Source: Phoronis australis (lineage: Eukaryota; Phoronida; Phoronidae). From it: a DNA stretch of 64,000 nt. Positions 12,820 to 23,615 of this stretch are shown piece by piece. A program made the position numbers and the translations under genes. Location: NCBI GenBank assembly GCA_002633005.1, contig NMRA01000593.1:1-64000 (forward strand), read 5' to 3'. Below the pieces are notes generated by a model that ran no database searches, had not been told where the DNA came from, and was given only the letters and a program-made list of their open reading frames with translations. Within the stretch, counting starts at the first letter, position 1. The number at the start of each line of letters is the position of its first letter.

Positions 12820-13254
12820 AATCAACAATCGATCGGACTTCAAAGCTACTTGCCCGGACTTCAAAACCAGCCGGCTGGGTTTGTAAACGTGATGTCAAGA
12901 CTACAAAACGCCTCACCCAAAAAACTAGAGTGGCCGGTACTATAACCAGTTGGCTAGTGAACAAACACGATGGTCAGACCTCCTCAGAGACCCGCTTTGA
13001 AAGCCCTACAGGATTCAAGTGACAACTAGTGTTTATGTTGTTTATTTTGTTCAAAATCAGCGATTTTTTCGACCATGATGTTTGACCAACCCGTTTCAGG
13101 TCAGGCCAAACAGATTTTTGGGTGCGGCCATCTTGTTTTGGGATACCGCCCAACCGATCACCAAGTGAGAACATCGGCCATTGGTGTTTGCAGTCCAGCC
13201 CGCTGGTTTCGAAGTCCGGAGAAGGGGTTTTGAAGTCCGACCAATTGTTGATCC
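12820..13254. mobile_element. Inverted-repeat element in a gene B intron
   Basis: The left arm at 12820-12888 (ATCAACAATCGATCGGACTT, CCGGACTTCAAAACCAGCC) is repeated inverted at 13186-13254 (GGTTTCGAAGTCCGG, AGTCCGACCAATTGTTGAT) with some mismatches. The roughly 300-bp inside contains more GGACTTCAAA-like words. It is probably a MITE or an inverted duplication. Confidence 0.5.
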
Positions 13255-13451
13255 CCTTGTATATCATTGGTACGAACGCTAAGTGCTGGTGCTCTATATT
13301 TAGGCTATAATTTTCACAACATTTTTATAACCCACAGAACAAAATTCACATCAATGCATTAAGCGGGCGCGATCATGTGAGACCCATGCTCGCTATTTTC
13401 CAGCAACATTCACAATTTTCAGTTCGTGCAAGTTTGTAGAACAATGCATAC

Positions 13452-13625
13452 TTTTGCAATCTGGCGTCAAACTCCAATTTCCATTTTCGCCACAAGTTAG
13501 CTCCACTGACGTTGTGTTGTAGTATCCCTCCTCACACGTGTAACTGCACGGCATCCGGTAGGCATTGCTGCAAGGGCCGATTATTCGTCCATTGGTGGGA
13601 GGCTTAAGTACAGGACACTCTATTT
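13452..13625 (-). CDS. Gene B exon b5: CCP/sushi domain
   Basis: Phase 1-1 exon of 174 nt: IECPVLKPPTNGRI, GPCSNAY, MPCSYTCEEGYY, LTCGENGNW and TPDC; acceptor AAATTTCAG, donor A|GTATGC. It is a textbook sushi with the extra Cys pair of this family. The reading has no Met and would be missed by a Met-to-stop scan. Confidence 0.88.
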
Positions 13626-13679
13626 CTGAAATTTAGACACAGGTAATTTGATTAAGTCGTCCCCATCAAGGAAATAATC

Positions 13680-13810
13680 ATTATCATCACCAACATGACC
13701 ATCAACGTTATCGTCGATAACATGTTCGTTATCGTCATTGCCGTCACTGTCAATATCATCAGCACCGTCGTCAACGCCAACGCCCCCACCATCATCATCA
13801 CTGCCACCCA
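13680..13810. repeat. Degenerate ATC/GTC trinucleotide tract
   Basis: Long run of ATCATCACC, ATCGTC and similar triplets in the intron between exons b4 and b5. The Asp-rich frame on the minus strand is a by-product. Confidence 0.7.
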
Positions 13811-13938
13811 TGTAATCTTCGTCACCTCATCAAGGTGTATTTACTTAATCCAAGTCCTTTTCAATCTCTTTTGTTTTAATAATCATTCACGTACAAGTGA
13901 GTAGCAATAGACAAAAAAGACATTGTCCCATAACTTAC

Positions 13939-14187
13939 GATCGATTAAAATGGTATAAGAGCATGATGACCGCTGCCCAATTTCAGTGTCCTCCACTTCA
14001 CACGTCACTCGCGTGATCGGGTCATAGAGTAGTTCCTTTTCTGAGTGGCTGCAGTCGTATCGCTTCAAGTCCACAACTCTTCCTCTCACCTCGAAAGTCG
14101 GACGTGTTATGTTAACCCAAACGGGAAAATGTCCTGTCTTGATGTGAACGTTTCTTGGACAGTGTCTTATTGTCGGTGACACGTCGG
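13939..14187 (-). CDS. Gene B exon b4: HYR domain
   Basis: Phase 1-1 exon of 249 nt: SPTIRHCPRNV, WVNITRPTFEV, RVTCEVEDTEIGQ and SSCSYTILID, donor C|GTAAGT. These are the HYR landmarks (P-x-I...C-P start, C.V.D...G core, C-x-Y/F end). An open frame runs upstream of the acceptor TTTTAG but is intronic. Confidence 0.88.
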
Positions 14188-15001
14188 CTAAAATGAAGGT
14201 TAAGAAGCACAGAGTAAAGTAAACGTATTTAGACCGAGATGGGTTTTCACCCTGTACTTTCCGGTCACCGCAGGAGTAGCCTGTTGTGTTTACTGCCCAT
14301 GGCAGTTGAGTACAAACGACAATCATTCAAGTTACCATAAGGCACTTTTTCTTTATGCCATAGCTAATTTTATACACCTTAACTTCATTTAATCAGTTGG
14401 CCAGTGTCCAACTAAGGTTTCTTGCAGTCCTAAACTTTGAATAGATTCCAAAACTTTATAATCTCTGACTGTTTTCGCCACAATTTTACGCCACACAATT
14501 TTCGACCAGTCCCTTATTACTTTTCTAGGCCACACAATATGTGTCGCTGTGGACCACAAACATTGTCGCTAAAGCCGCGACAATATAAGTCACCTGCGGC
14601 AATATACAGACTTGTTTTGCGGAAATATGAACCGATGACTCTGACTGATTGTCCTCTCAAAGTTGCATTTTGGCCTGTTTAGCTGGCTAAAACGAAAATC
14701 GAATTGTAAGATTCACCCTGAGTTTGATAATGTCAGTCTGTTAATATACGATTGTTGTTCCGTCACCAACAAGAAACCAGCGACTCAGGAAAGCGCTTCA
14801 GAATTACATGTATTGGGGTTGGCCAGCCTTAAGTTCGAAAATGGCACCTTTGGCCATTTTCTGCGACTTCAAATGAAACCCTGTCTTGGTAAAAACATTA
14901 TGAGGCCAATAACAAGTGTAAGAACTAATTCAGTTTTTTTGTTTTGCAGCCAGCTAAATAGGTTAAAGTGTGGCTTTAAGCGAAGAGTACCTTCAACTTA
15001 C

Positions 15002-15217
15002 CGTAACATTCTGGCTGAAAACCATCAAATGTCCAATAAAAAATGTTGTAGTCACGTGCAATCTGCCTACACTTTGGCCTGTTGTAATGTTGCTGACTAC
15101 GTGGGATGACGTAACCTGAATGACAACGATATTCGCACGTGCTTCCGGAAGTCTTACCATCACAAACCAGATCCGCGTTCGCTAATTTACTGACCGGATT
15201 TTCCGCACACATACCCC
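15002..15217 (-). CDS. Gene B exon b3: CCP/sushi domain (CYG type)
   Basis: Phase 1-1 exon of 216 nt: MCAENPVSKLANADLVC, STCEYRCHSGYVIP, KCRQIARDYN and the end FQPECYG. The GYVIP motif and the final EC(W/Y)G mark the CCP type that here always lies just before an HYR exon. Acceptor ATTTTCAG, donor G|GTAAGT. Confidence 0.86.
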
Positions 15218-15699
15218 CTGAAAATGTGTTCAACGTCTTATTAAATCGAGCCAGAAAACAAATTGAGTAAATAATGTTGATGACGAATTTACAAAACAAT
15301 GGTACACAGCATCAATAACGATATTAAGCGGATCAACGTTAGAAACAAATGTACAATTTGAAAAGATACCCCATCGAATATTTCTACCGGCATGAGATTC
15401 AGGTGGTTCCGTGTTTACTATGTGTATAGAGACTTAAGCAAGTAGTTAATCTTGCAAAAAACAGAAAAAAAGAAATAACTCTTTGTAGATAATTTCCTGA
15501 AATAACCTAGTTATTCGTATTTATCTTGAGATTTTAAAATCCTCGCACATACTGATACACTTTGTCGTTGTTGTTATGACTCTCGATTCGTTGTACTGGA
15601 AATTCATATTAAAACTGTTCTCTCATCTCACACGTTTTAATACAAAAGATTAGCACGTGCTCCTTTTGACGGTAATGAGAGATTTCTCCAACAGATAGT

Positions 15700-17745
15700 A
15701 AGTGGGTTCAATGAAAGAACATAAGCGACTACATGTACGCTAGGCATTTATCCGTCTTCTTGGAAACATGGAATTATGGTCCCCATACACAAAAAAGGCT
15801 CCAAAACTGAAATTTCAAATTATCGCCCAATAACATTACTTAACACCCTGTCCAAAATCTTGGAGAAGATCATTGCTCAAAGTATTCTTACATTTCTCAA
15901 ACAAAACAACTTGATCTATCATCGTCAATTTGTTTTTTTGCGTGGGAACAGCACCGTGGCACAACTTGTTGAAATAGTACATGAGATTCATTTACATTTT
16001 GAGAAGGGAGAGAGATTCAGGTCCATTTTTCTAGATATAGCTTCTGCTTTCGACTGTGTCCCTCACGACCTTCTACTTCACAAACTTCGATCCTATGGCA
16101 TTACTGGTAATCTTTTAAACATGATCACCTCATATCTCTCCGAAAGAACATACAGTGTTCGTGTCGATGGCGTACTTTCAATTTTATCCCATCCTGGATT
16201 TGTAAACGCAGGTGTACCGCAGGGTAGCGTATTGGGCCCTCTTCTCTTCTTGGTTTATATTAATGACCTTCCTGATAACCTGTCATGTAGCACATACCTT
16301 TATGCAGATGACACGGCGCTTTTTTACCCCTTCGCAGGGAGCAGCCCTGAATGTTCTTTGCAGCTTCAACACGACTTAAATAAACTAAGCTATTGGTCAC
16401 AAGAATGGAGAATGAATTTTAAACCAGAAAAAAGCGTTGACCTTACCTTCTCCAAATCTATTAATGCTCTCTTCCTTGTTGACCCGTCTTATGACCTTAA
16501 ACTTAATGATGAAATCATTCCTAGAAAACAGTCGCACAGACATCTGGGTATACTGTTAGATGAAAAACTCTCATTCACCCCTCACGTTCGGGAGCTCGTA
16601 CAAAAAACTCAGGAACTAATTAACCCACTTAAGCTTGTCTCTCGTCATCTGAATTCTACACATTTAGAAGTTTTGTTCAAGTCCTTTGTACTTCCACACA
16701 TTGATTATTGTGATATTATATATCAGTCTGCCAATACGGGTGCACTCCAACATTTGGAGAAGTTACAATATCAAGCCGCCTTACTCATAACTGGAGCTTA
16801 CAGGGGATCCAATAGTGTTAAGGTTTTGAATAATCTCAAGTGGCCCAAACTGTCTACTCGACGCAATCTTCACATGACCACATTTACGTTCAAGGTAATA
16901 AACAATGTCAACAACGTGTCTGTCAAAAAAATATTTGATCTATATATTAGACAAGGCCATCGTAGTGATTTGAGATTCTCCACCCCATATGCAATTCCTC
17001 CGTCGTTCAGTCAGGCATTCAGAAGGTCTACAGTCATGATGTGCATCAACAACTGGAATTCTCTTCCAGTCTCTGTTAAGGAAAGCAACTCTTTTACGAG
17101 TATAAAAAATAATTTTAGAACTGTTTTTCATAATTTTGATAACTCAACACCCTTGACTCAATTCTCCCTTACCCGCGATAACGAAATAGCATTGTACAGA
17201 TCAAGATGTGGCCTTTTCCTCAACTCTGACAAGTTCAGGCACAACTTTAGTAATGTATCTCCAAACTGTAAATGTGGTGACCATCAATCTTATCCTCATA
17301 TTTTCTTCAAATGTCCCCTCATCGAATCCCTGAGAGACTCACTCTTTCGTGCACTCAATGATAACCAATCAGTTGTTAACGCTCTCAATTCTTGTAATAA
17401 TATCCCTACTAGAGTTACATTATTACTGAATGGTAGTCCTAACCTTGACTTTGTTCTCAACGAATTCCTCCTAAGCAACGTTAGCAAATTTTTATGTACC
17501 GTTTATCAATACTGTTGCATCTGATTTCCCTACATGAATCTGTAAATATTTTTGTTTTTATATATCTGTAATAGCATGTCTAAGTATTGGAATACTTATT
17601 TTAGATACTACTTAATTGTATATACCTCTATGTATATAAGTTTCATTTTTGAATTGTTTACAACCCAGATATAATGCTTCGCGGTTTCTGGGTTTGTTAT
17701 TATTTCTTTGTATGTTCTGTGTATCCTTCAATAAATATATATCAC
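15700..17745 (+). mobile_element. 5'-truncated non-LTR retrotransposon in a gene B intron
   Basis: It encodes reverse transcriptase but no upstream endonuclease, so it is probably 5'-truncated near 15.7 kb. The 3' UTR is AT-rich and ends near AATAAATATATATC (17731 on). It is inserted antisense to gene B, its 3' end about 20 bases from the splice donor of exon 17767-17946. Motifs suit the Jockey/CR1-like lineages; the clade cannot be set by eye. Exact ends and target-site duplication were not found. Confidence 0.85.
15776..17524 (+). CDS. Reverse transcriptase (non-LTR retrotransposon ORF2 C-terminal part)
   Basis: There are 582 codons without a stop; the frame is open from 15725, so ATG 15776 is only the first Met in a truncated frame. 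Motifs in order: IHKKGSKTEISNYRPI, FLDIASAFDCVPHDLL, AGVPQGSVLGPLLF, the catalytic YADDTALF, WRMNFKPEKS and HRHLGILLDEKLSF. Near the C-terminus CKCGDHQSYPHIFFKCP forms a C-x-C...H...C zinc-knuckle-like pattern usual in these elements. The N-terminal endonuclease is missing. It copies element RNA at a nicked target when complete; this copy cannot be autonomous. The intact frame implies recent insertion. Confidence 0.9.
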   Translation: MVPIHKKGSKTEISNYRPITLLNTLSKILEKIIAQSILTFLKQNNLIYHRQFVFLRGNSTVAQLVEIVHEIHLHFEKGERFRSIFLDIASAFDCVPHDLLLHKLRSYGITGNLLNMITSYLSERTYSVRVDGVLSILSHPGFVNAGVPQGSVLGPLLFLVYINDLPDNLSCSTYLYADDTALFYPFAGSSPECSLQLQHDLNKLSYWSQEWRMNFKPEKSVDLTFSKSINALFLVDPSYDLKLNDEIIPRKQSHRHLGILLDEKLSFTPHVRELVQKTQELINPLKLVSRHLNSTHLEVLFKSFVLPHIDYCDIIYQSANTGALQHLEKLQYQAALLITGAYRGSNSVKVLNNLKWPKLSTRRNLHMTTFTFKVINNVNNVSVKKIFDLYIRQGHRSDLRFSTPYAIPPSFSQAFRRSTVMMCINNWNSLPVSVKESNSFTSIKNNFRTVFHNFDNSTPLTQFSLTRDNEIALYRSRCGLFLNSDKFRHNFSNVSPNCKCGDHQSYPHIFFKCPLIESLRDSLFRALNDNQSVVNALNSCNNIPTRVTLLLNGSPNLDFVLNEFLLSNVSKFLCTVYQYCCI

Positions 17746-17766
17746 AGTGAAACTACATGTACGTAC

Positions 17767-17946
17767 TTAAGCACAGAGGTTTACCCCTCCAATATAAAGT
17801 GTTCCCGGAATCCTCACACACAGGAGGCGCTGTAGCTCGAAAGTAACCCTCACAGCACGAGTATTCGCAATCCCTTCCCCAAACTCTATCACACCCTGCT
17901 TTAACCCAGCCATGGTCTGGTGGTCGAGGAGAGCCACAACGCCTCA
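17767..17946 (-). CDS. Gene B exon b2: CCP/sushi domain
   Basis: Phase 1-1 exon of 180 nt: RCGSPRPPDHGW, GC, GRDCEYSCCEGYF, PVCED, YWRGKPLC. The acceptor is TATTTCAG and the donor A|GTACGT. The C-x-Y-x-C...GY and W..PLC landmarks are those of sushi domains. The end of a retrotransposon lies about 20 bases past the donor. Confidence 0.85.
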
Positions 17947-18744
17947 CTGAAATATAGGGAGTAGATCAAGACAACGCAAAACGCTGTAGAAGACAAAATA
18001 CACCGACAATACATTAGACTATTAAAATGATCGCGTAAATTGTCCATAATATTTTCATTTCACAGTTCCTATACAGTATTAAATCCGCTTGCATGCAGTA
18101 GGTATCAAATGTCTTAGGGAAAATATTGCCTCATTTTTTTACCCTGAAAGGTATTCTAGCTAAGAGATTTTCGCTTTTAAGCGAAAAACTAAAAAAGCGA
18201 TCAGGTTCAGCGGACCGCTTATTATAGTTCCCATTGAGCGTCTATTAAAACCATTGTAACTTTAAAGGAGAACATGAATCCTTTTGGAGATGGATATTTC
18301 AAATTTGCACATTGTGAAACTTGTTTTGAACCATTACAGTGAGAGTTTGTGCAAATTAAAGCGAAATTATAAAAAACAACTTCTTCACCGGAAACTTGAG
18401 GTTGAGACCAAGTTCCAAAAATGTCAGCCGATCCGAGTACTGAGAAATTGTCCACTAGCTTTTCTGGTCAGAAGTTTGATTTCAGTAGTTGAGTCAACCG
18501 TCTATTTTCAGTCCCAGCCTCGGTTGTGCGCATAGCAATGCCATTTTGAGTAAAAGAATGGTGCCAGTAATAACCCTTAATACGTCAGCGTTCTGACTGT
18601 GCCTCGCTTCCGCTGTCACGGTCAGCCTCCTTTAGACTATTTGGCAAGTTGATAGTTTGCTTGTAGCTTGAAACTGAGTGCCATCAATTGCGTGATTGGA
18701 CATTCATTTGCATAAATCACAAAGTACGTGAGCACTCGGAAACG

Positions 18745-18850
18745 GGTCCTTGCCTTGAGTTTGTTCTAAAGTATATGTAGAACGCCAAATGTCATAAATG
18801 GTTTCGAGTTCGATTTCAAGTTCATAAATTAGACCCCGGATCCAGGACTA
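18745..18850. mobile_element. MITE family 1, truncated copy
   Basis: Only the right half is left: CTTGAGTTTGTTC, GTTTCGAGTTCGATTTC and the end ATTAGACCCCGGATCC match the right part of the 30917 copy. Confidence 0.45.
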
Positions 18851-19126
18851 CACTCTCAAACTTGAGCTTGGTCTGTCAAATCGTGTGTTGAAATAGTTTT
18901 GAAATGGTACTTAATCAGATATTTGTTTGGTTTCTTTTTTCATTCATTGTATTGATATTACACTTTCTTTCTCATCACCGACTTGCTGTCTATCTAGAAG
19001 ACCTCCCAGTCGTCTATGCACCTACCCACTTGTCTATCAACCCACCAATCCACCACTCCATCCATTCATCCACCCGCTGCCTATTTTCTATCCGAGTCTC
19101 TTTATTTCAGTTTTAGGGCCACTTAC

Positions 19127-19257
19127 CACTAACGTGCAGCTGCACACACTTTGTGAACTTGCATTTATCCCAGTAACCTGTGTACGTCAGTGATCGCGTT
19201 CCTTCTGACAACCACGTTCCATACGAGTTATACCACGACGGGGGCGAGTAGCAGCTC
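19127..19257 (-). CDS. Possible gene B exon: Trp/Tyr-rich segment of unknown type
   Basis: Open reading with SCYSPPSWYNSYGTW, TYTGYWDKCKFTKC and a good donor G|GTAAGT (phase 1 out, matching exon 17767-17946). The best acceptor (AAACGTAG) gives phase 2 in, which does not join the phase-1 signal exon, so another exon would be needed between them. Composition looks extracellular, but I recognise no family. Confidence 0.4.
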
Positions 19258-21991
19258 CTACGTTTCGAATCGAATACATTTACAATCAAGAAGCATCGAT
19301 TAGAAGAATAGAACATATTTAAGAGTTAGTCTTAGGGGACTTGTTTAGGTGGCGCCACATCCTAGTCAATCATGTACGCCGCAAGATTTTTTGCAAATTA
19401 CGCTAAACCATTGGTAAACCTTCAAAGTCACGCTACCGTGAGTACGTGTACGTTTCAAATGTAGTTGGACGCTTTTGGAGGCAATTGGAGTTTTTTAAAT
19501 ATTTCCAGCTCAACATTTTCCCAACAAGTCTTTCGTTTCTATACCGAAATCGTGAACTGTCATTTCTGCTGTGATTGTATTACTGCGCATGTCTAGAAGC
19601 ACTCGAGGTAGACCTCTCTGAAAAAACAATAGAATCATGAAATGGCGACGATATGCGCAACGGATGTTCATAAGCGTACTTTTTCGAGTTTTTCGTCGAA
19701 ATGTAGGCGAACAGCACACACACGTACACATGGGAGAGTGAACATACAGTAATGTTTAGCCGAAAATTCGGTGAAATACGGGCAATAAAAACATAGTTTC
19801 TTGACGGTTTGGTAAAACGTGTACTTGACGCTTGCTGTTGATTTGCCTTCATGTACTTGTGGGAGTAGTCTGGGGAAGGTTTGAACAAAACTACTGCCAC
19901 AAAATGGTGCGTATGATGTGTAGATGCCTTAGTGATCGTGGATATTTCATAATTATTGGCGCTTTCCAGTAAACTGCGACTTCCGCTTGCCTGATCCCGC
20001 CTCACATTGAGGCGAACACTAACTGAAGAAAGTAGGAACGGAACGAGGGGAGCTAATTCAAAAACTACTTCCATGTTGTTTAAGAATCACAGTGAATGTT
20101 TCGCGTATTTGAATGGCAAATATGATTCAAATGACACCAGATACTACAAATGAAATGCATCTCGTTGAGCAGCAAACACATACCAAAACGTTGTTATCAA
20201 AACAAGATTCTGCGTAAAATCATTTTTATGTGCCAAAACTCTTAAATTTAGAGATCGGTGAATTATTAGTCACGTGAGTAATTAAAAGGGTCTATAGCAA
20301 GCAAAAGTATTTGTCTCACCCACAGTTCAGCTGAGGACTGTCCTTGTAGTGAGGGGTATGCTGAACACCGTAATAAACCAGACATGGGAGTAGGTGATTT
20401 ACTATTACCCAAGCATACAAAACCTGTACTTTTTTCGAGTGTGACAAACTCCTGTCCCTTAACTTGAGACCACTGGTACTAAAACACATATCAAATGTTT
20501 CAGGGCCATTCACCTGTGTAAACTGTATAATCCTCTGCCTTTCCCTATATGTCTGGACCCAACCTGATAGTGCACACCTAGGGCTGCAATTAGTGAGCAT
20601 CAAGGGCTTATCTTAGCAAGCCAAACGGGTGGCATTTCAATTGAACGAGGTCATCACCAAACTGTGGACTATGAGCTTCATGCAAAACAAACCGCCATAC
20701 ATCCCCCGTCGCGTTTGTGTCCGCAGTGCCATTGGTCAAACCAAAGAACTGCCCCTTTACATATTTATAGCGTCAAACCAAGTTATACAACCTCCTCACA
20801 ACTGTCCGGTACACTGTAGGAGATTGCCAGAATCAGTCACATCTTTCCGGGCAGCACAATTGACTGTTCCCAAATACTACCACAAATAAACTGGCGTTAC
20901 GGCACCATGGCGACCACGAACAGAGAAAATGCGCTAGGCTCAAGTCAACGGCAGCCAAGATCATCGTGTTGATGTATCAAACACCTCGATACAGGCTAAA
21001 TCTTTGGCCTCATGCTGCATCACTATTTCATCCGGGTAGAGCCCTCATCTCTCCCATAGGCAATAGCATATTCATTACTGGTATTTAAGTGACTTAGCTC
21101 ATCACCGGCGGTCCTCGTTTGTACGGTCAACAGTGCACCAGTTAAACGTACGGCCATAGTTTACGCGGCCAGTACAATAGGCTACATGCCACGTTGCTCC
21201 TGCAGCCCTCCCTTACACACATCCCCTCTTTCCTATCACCCGCACCTGGGTCACGGCCATAAACCACGTTTGTTGTGGCGGTGTACAGGGCTGATCGTCC
21301 ATGAGCAGTCCTGTCCATGTGGAGATATGTGGGCAAAATACCACCGCCCCTTACCTCCATGAACTGTATGTACCCACACAGCGACAGCACTGCTCACTCC
21401 GGGCTTTCCGCAACTGAGCAAATTAATGTTTCCACATTCCGGTAGACTGGCTCACTCAGTGCGGCCGGAACCTCTGTTGTCAGTATTATCGCCCAGTTGG
21501 CCGTTATCCTGATATTGCATATTCGTTTTTTTCTCCTTTGACAGTTAGTAGCCATCTGCTAGTTCAAGTTGTCGTTTTACACCAGCCCTTATAGCAAGCA
21601 ATCGGACAATACCCATTTGGTTTTCGCTAGCTACGTACGTAAGAATCCTGCAGCACCCATCTGGTACCTACATATATAAGTGATTACTGTTGTTTCGTGA
21701 TGATACCCTGATGCGTACCGCAACTTCTGTGTATCACAGAAATTGCCAACATCCCTGTAACAAACTTCATCAAACCACTCTCGTTTTGTGTTATTTGTCG
21801 ACAACATTGACCAATAATGACTACGTACACGATATTTCCCTCCTAGCCAACTCTGGAATATACATGTATGAGTGGAGACAACGTTGGCGTGAAAGTAATC
21901 CAACGCGAATTCTGGCCTCCACACACACGCAGTTGTTGCAGTTGACATATAGGCCTAGTCGTTGGGTTGCAAGGCACGATGTTTACACTCC

Positions 21992-23615
21992 ATGCAAGGG
22001 GGAACATTTATGACAGGAGTCTCGGACAATTGTCATATTAGCGCTTATATGACAATAGCGGATTTGCAGCGACGCCATATTGAAATTAGGTTAAAATGGC
22101 GCATTGTGGGTGCTGTGGTCAGGATTCCGAAAGCGGCCTTAGTAACAAGCATAATACGCGGTATGAGCGCGAAGAAAACTTACGGCGGATACACTTGTTG
22201 TGTTCCTGGCTGCTTCAAAAACAACAAGAGGGATAAAAATCTTAGTTTGTGTGTTCCCTGCAAACCAAGAACTTCGTGAAAAATGGATAAACAACATTAG
22301 GAGACCTGGGAGTAAGGGAAAATTTAGCGCATTCAAACAAACGCGGGGCCATCTAGTAGGTAACACGTAGCCCCTCGGTTGGCCATGTTGGGGCTACAAT
22401 ACTTCCTTCCGCTTTCTGTACTAATTTCGTTACTCCAGTGTATTTTAAACGGGCCGTGACCGGATTTGGGTTACCGATTTCGAGTTTTCACCTCGTCAAA
22501 AATACAATCTATACACTTAAAACTATCATTTAAAAAACCCTTACTTTCATCATTGGTCCTTTCTACTTCTATACATATCTTTAATGAAGCTTAGTTGTGA
22601 GAATTAAGTTGACTTAAGCGAAGAATTACAACTCAGCTTTTTTGGTTGCCGTTAATTTTATCACCGCGTGCGCGATAACCAAAAAGCATGTCAACTGAAT
22701 CCCGGAGTTAGGCGCAAGGTTAGCGCGAGACTGAGCGAAGCGCGTGACGCTAGCGCGCGACACTTGTAAAATAGCATGAGATGGTATCGGGTGAAACTTG
22801 TAAGATGTGTGTCCCTTGGACGTTTTACTCGTATACATGCGTAATTTCACGTAACTTCCTCAAAATGGCACCCGGTAACCGTGACTGAGAGAAACTCGAA
22901 CAAACCGCGACAGATTTTCATCGCCGGATTCGTTCAAGTTTTGCTGACTAAATTGTATCCAGAGTCGTGGTATGTGTTAATTATAACTCCGTCTTCCTAT
23001 ATGTATGCCGGGTTCATTTGATTTTATTTGCTGTATTTTGAACTGAGTAACTTTTTGTGAGGATGTACTATCGCCCCTGAATGCCTGCGGCATCCAGTGC
23101 GATGTAAATGCCTAGGGGCCATCGTGTGTGCAGCGAACATTTTCCTGGTGGAAAAAAGACTTATGAGAACAACATTCCGACGGAGTTTCCACTTAAAATT
23201 AACGTCTCTAGCATATACACGGCGAAAGCTACAAAAGTTAAGCAACCCAAGAACTCTCAACTTGTCTGAAATAGGAGGAGATTTCGAAATCAACGCCGAT
23301 AACCCCAATACTGAACACGGCGACAGTCGTGCTCTCGGTCACACGGTCACTGATCATAGCTACAGGTGTACGCTGTGTTTACAAACGAGAGAGAGGACTT
23401 GCTTGGTATTATAAAGCAAAAAATGAAACATGGTTTTTAGTTTGCAAATCACTCCATATGCACACACTATCCAGCCTGCTCAAGACATGCCTGACCACAA
23501 GCTATCCCATGAGCCTTCGCGAAGGAAGTAACTCGCACATGCGCAATTCGTAGTTCGTCTGCGCTGCAAATCCGCTATTGTCCGAGACTCCTGTCATAAA
23601 TGTTCCTCCTTGCAT
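21992..23615. mobile_element. Relic DNA transposon with THAP fragment and long terminal inverted repeats
   Basis: The left end 21992-22070 (ATGCAAGGGGGAACATTTAT, ACAGGAGTCTCGGACAA) is repeated inverted at 23561-23615 (right end GTTCCTCCTTGCAT). The match is about 50 bp but the left arm carries a 26-bp extra stretch with TTGTCATATTAGCGCTTATA. The same stretch occurs just outside the right arm at about 23624-23643. A THAP-like coding fragment lies inside. P-element-type transposases start with a THAP domain, so this may be a P-like element. No clear target duplication was seen. Confidence 0.6.
22139..22366 (+). pseudogene. THAP domain fragment with frameshift
   Basis: The ATG-led frame YGGYTCCVPGCFKNN has the C-x2-4-C start of THAP zinc fingers. 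About 28 residues on, the reading shifts: another frame gives QELREKWINNIRRPG and KFSAFKQTRGHL, which resembles the middle of THAP domains. A GT follows that could be a donor. One frameshift and no transposase body indicate a relic. Confidence 0.5.

Noticed and set aside
13620-13811. Asp/Gly-rich minus-strand frame of 63 codons
   Set aside because: Made by a degenerate ATC/GTC triplet tract in an intron; no splice fit and no domain.
18904-19193. Plus-strand frames rich in His/Pro/Ser
   Set aside because: Made by a CCACC/CATCC-like simple-sequence stretch.
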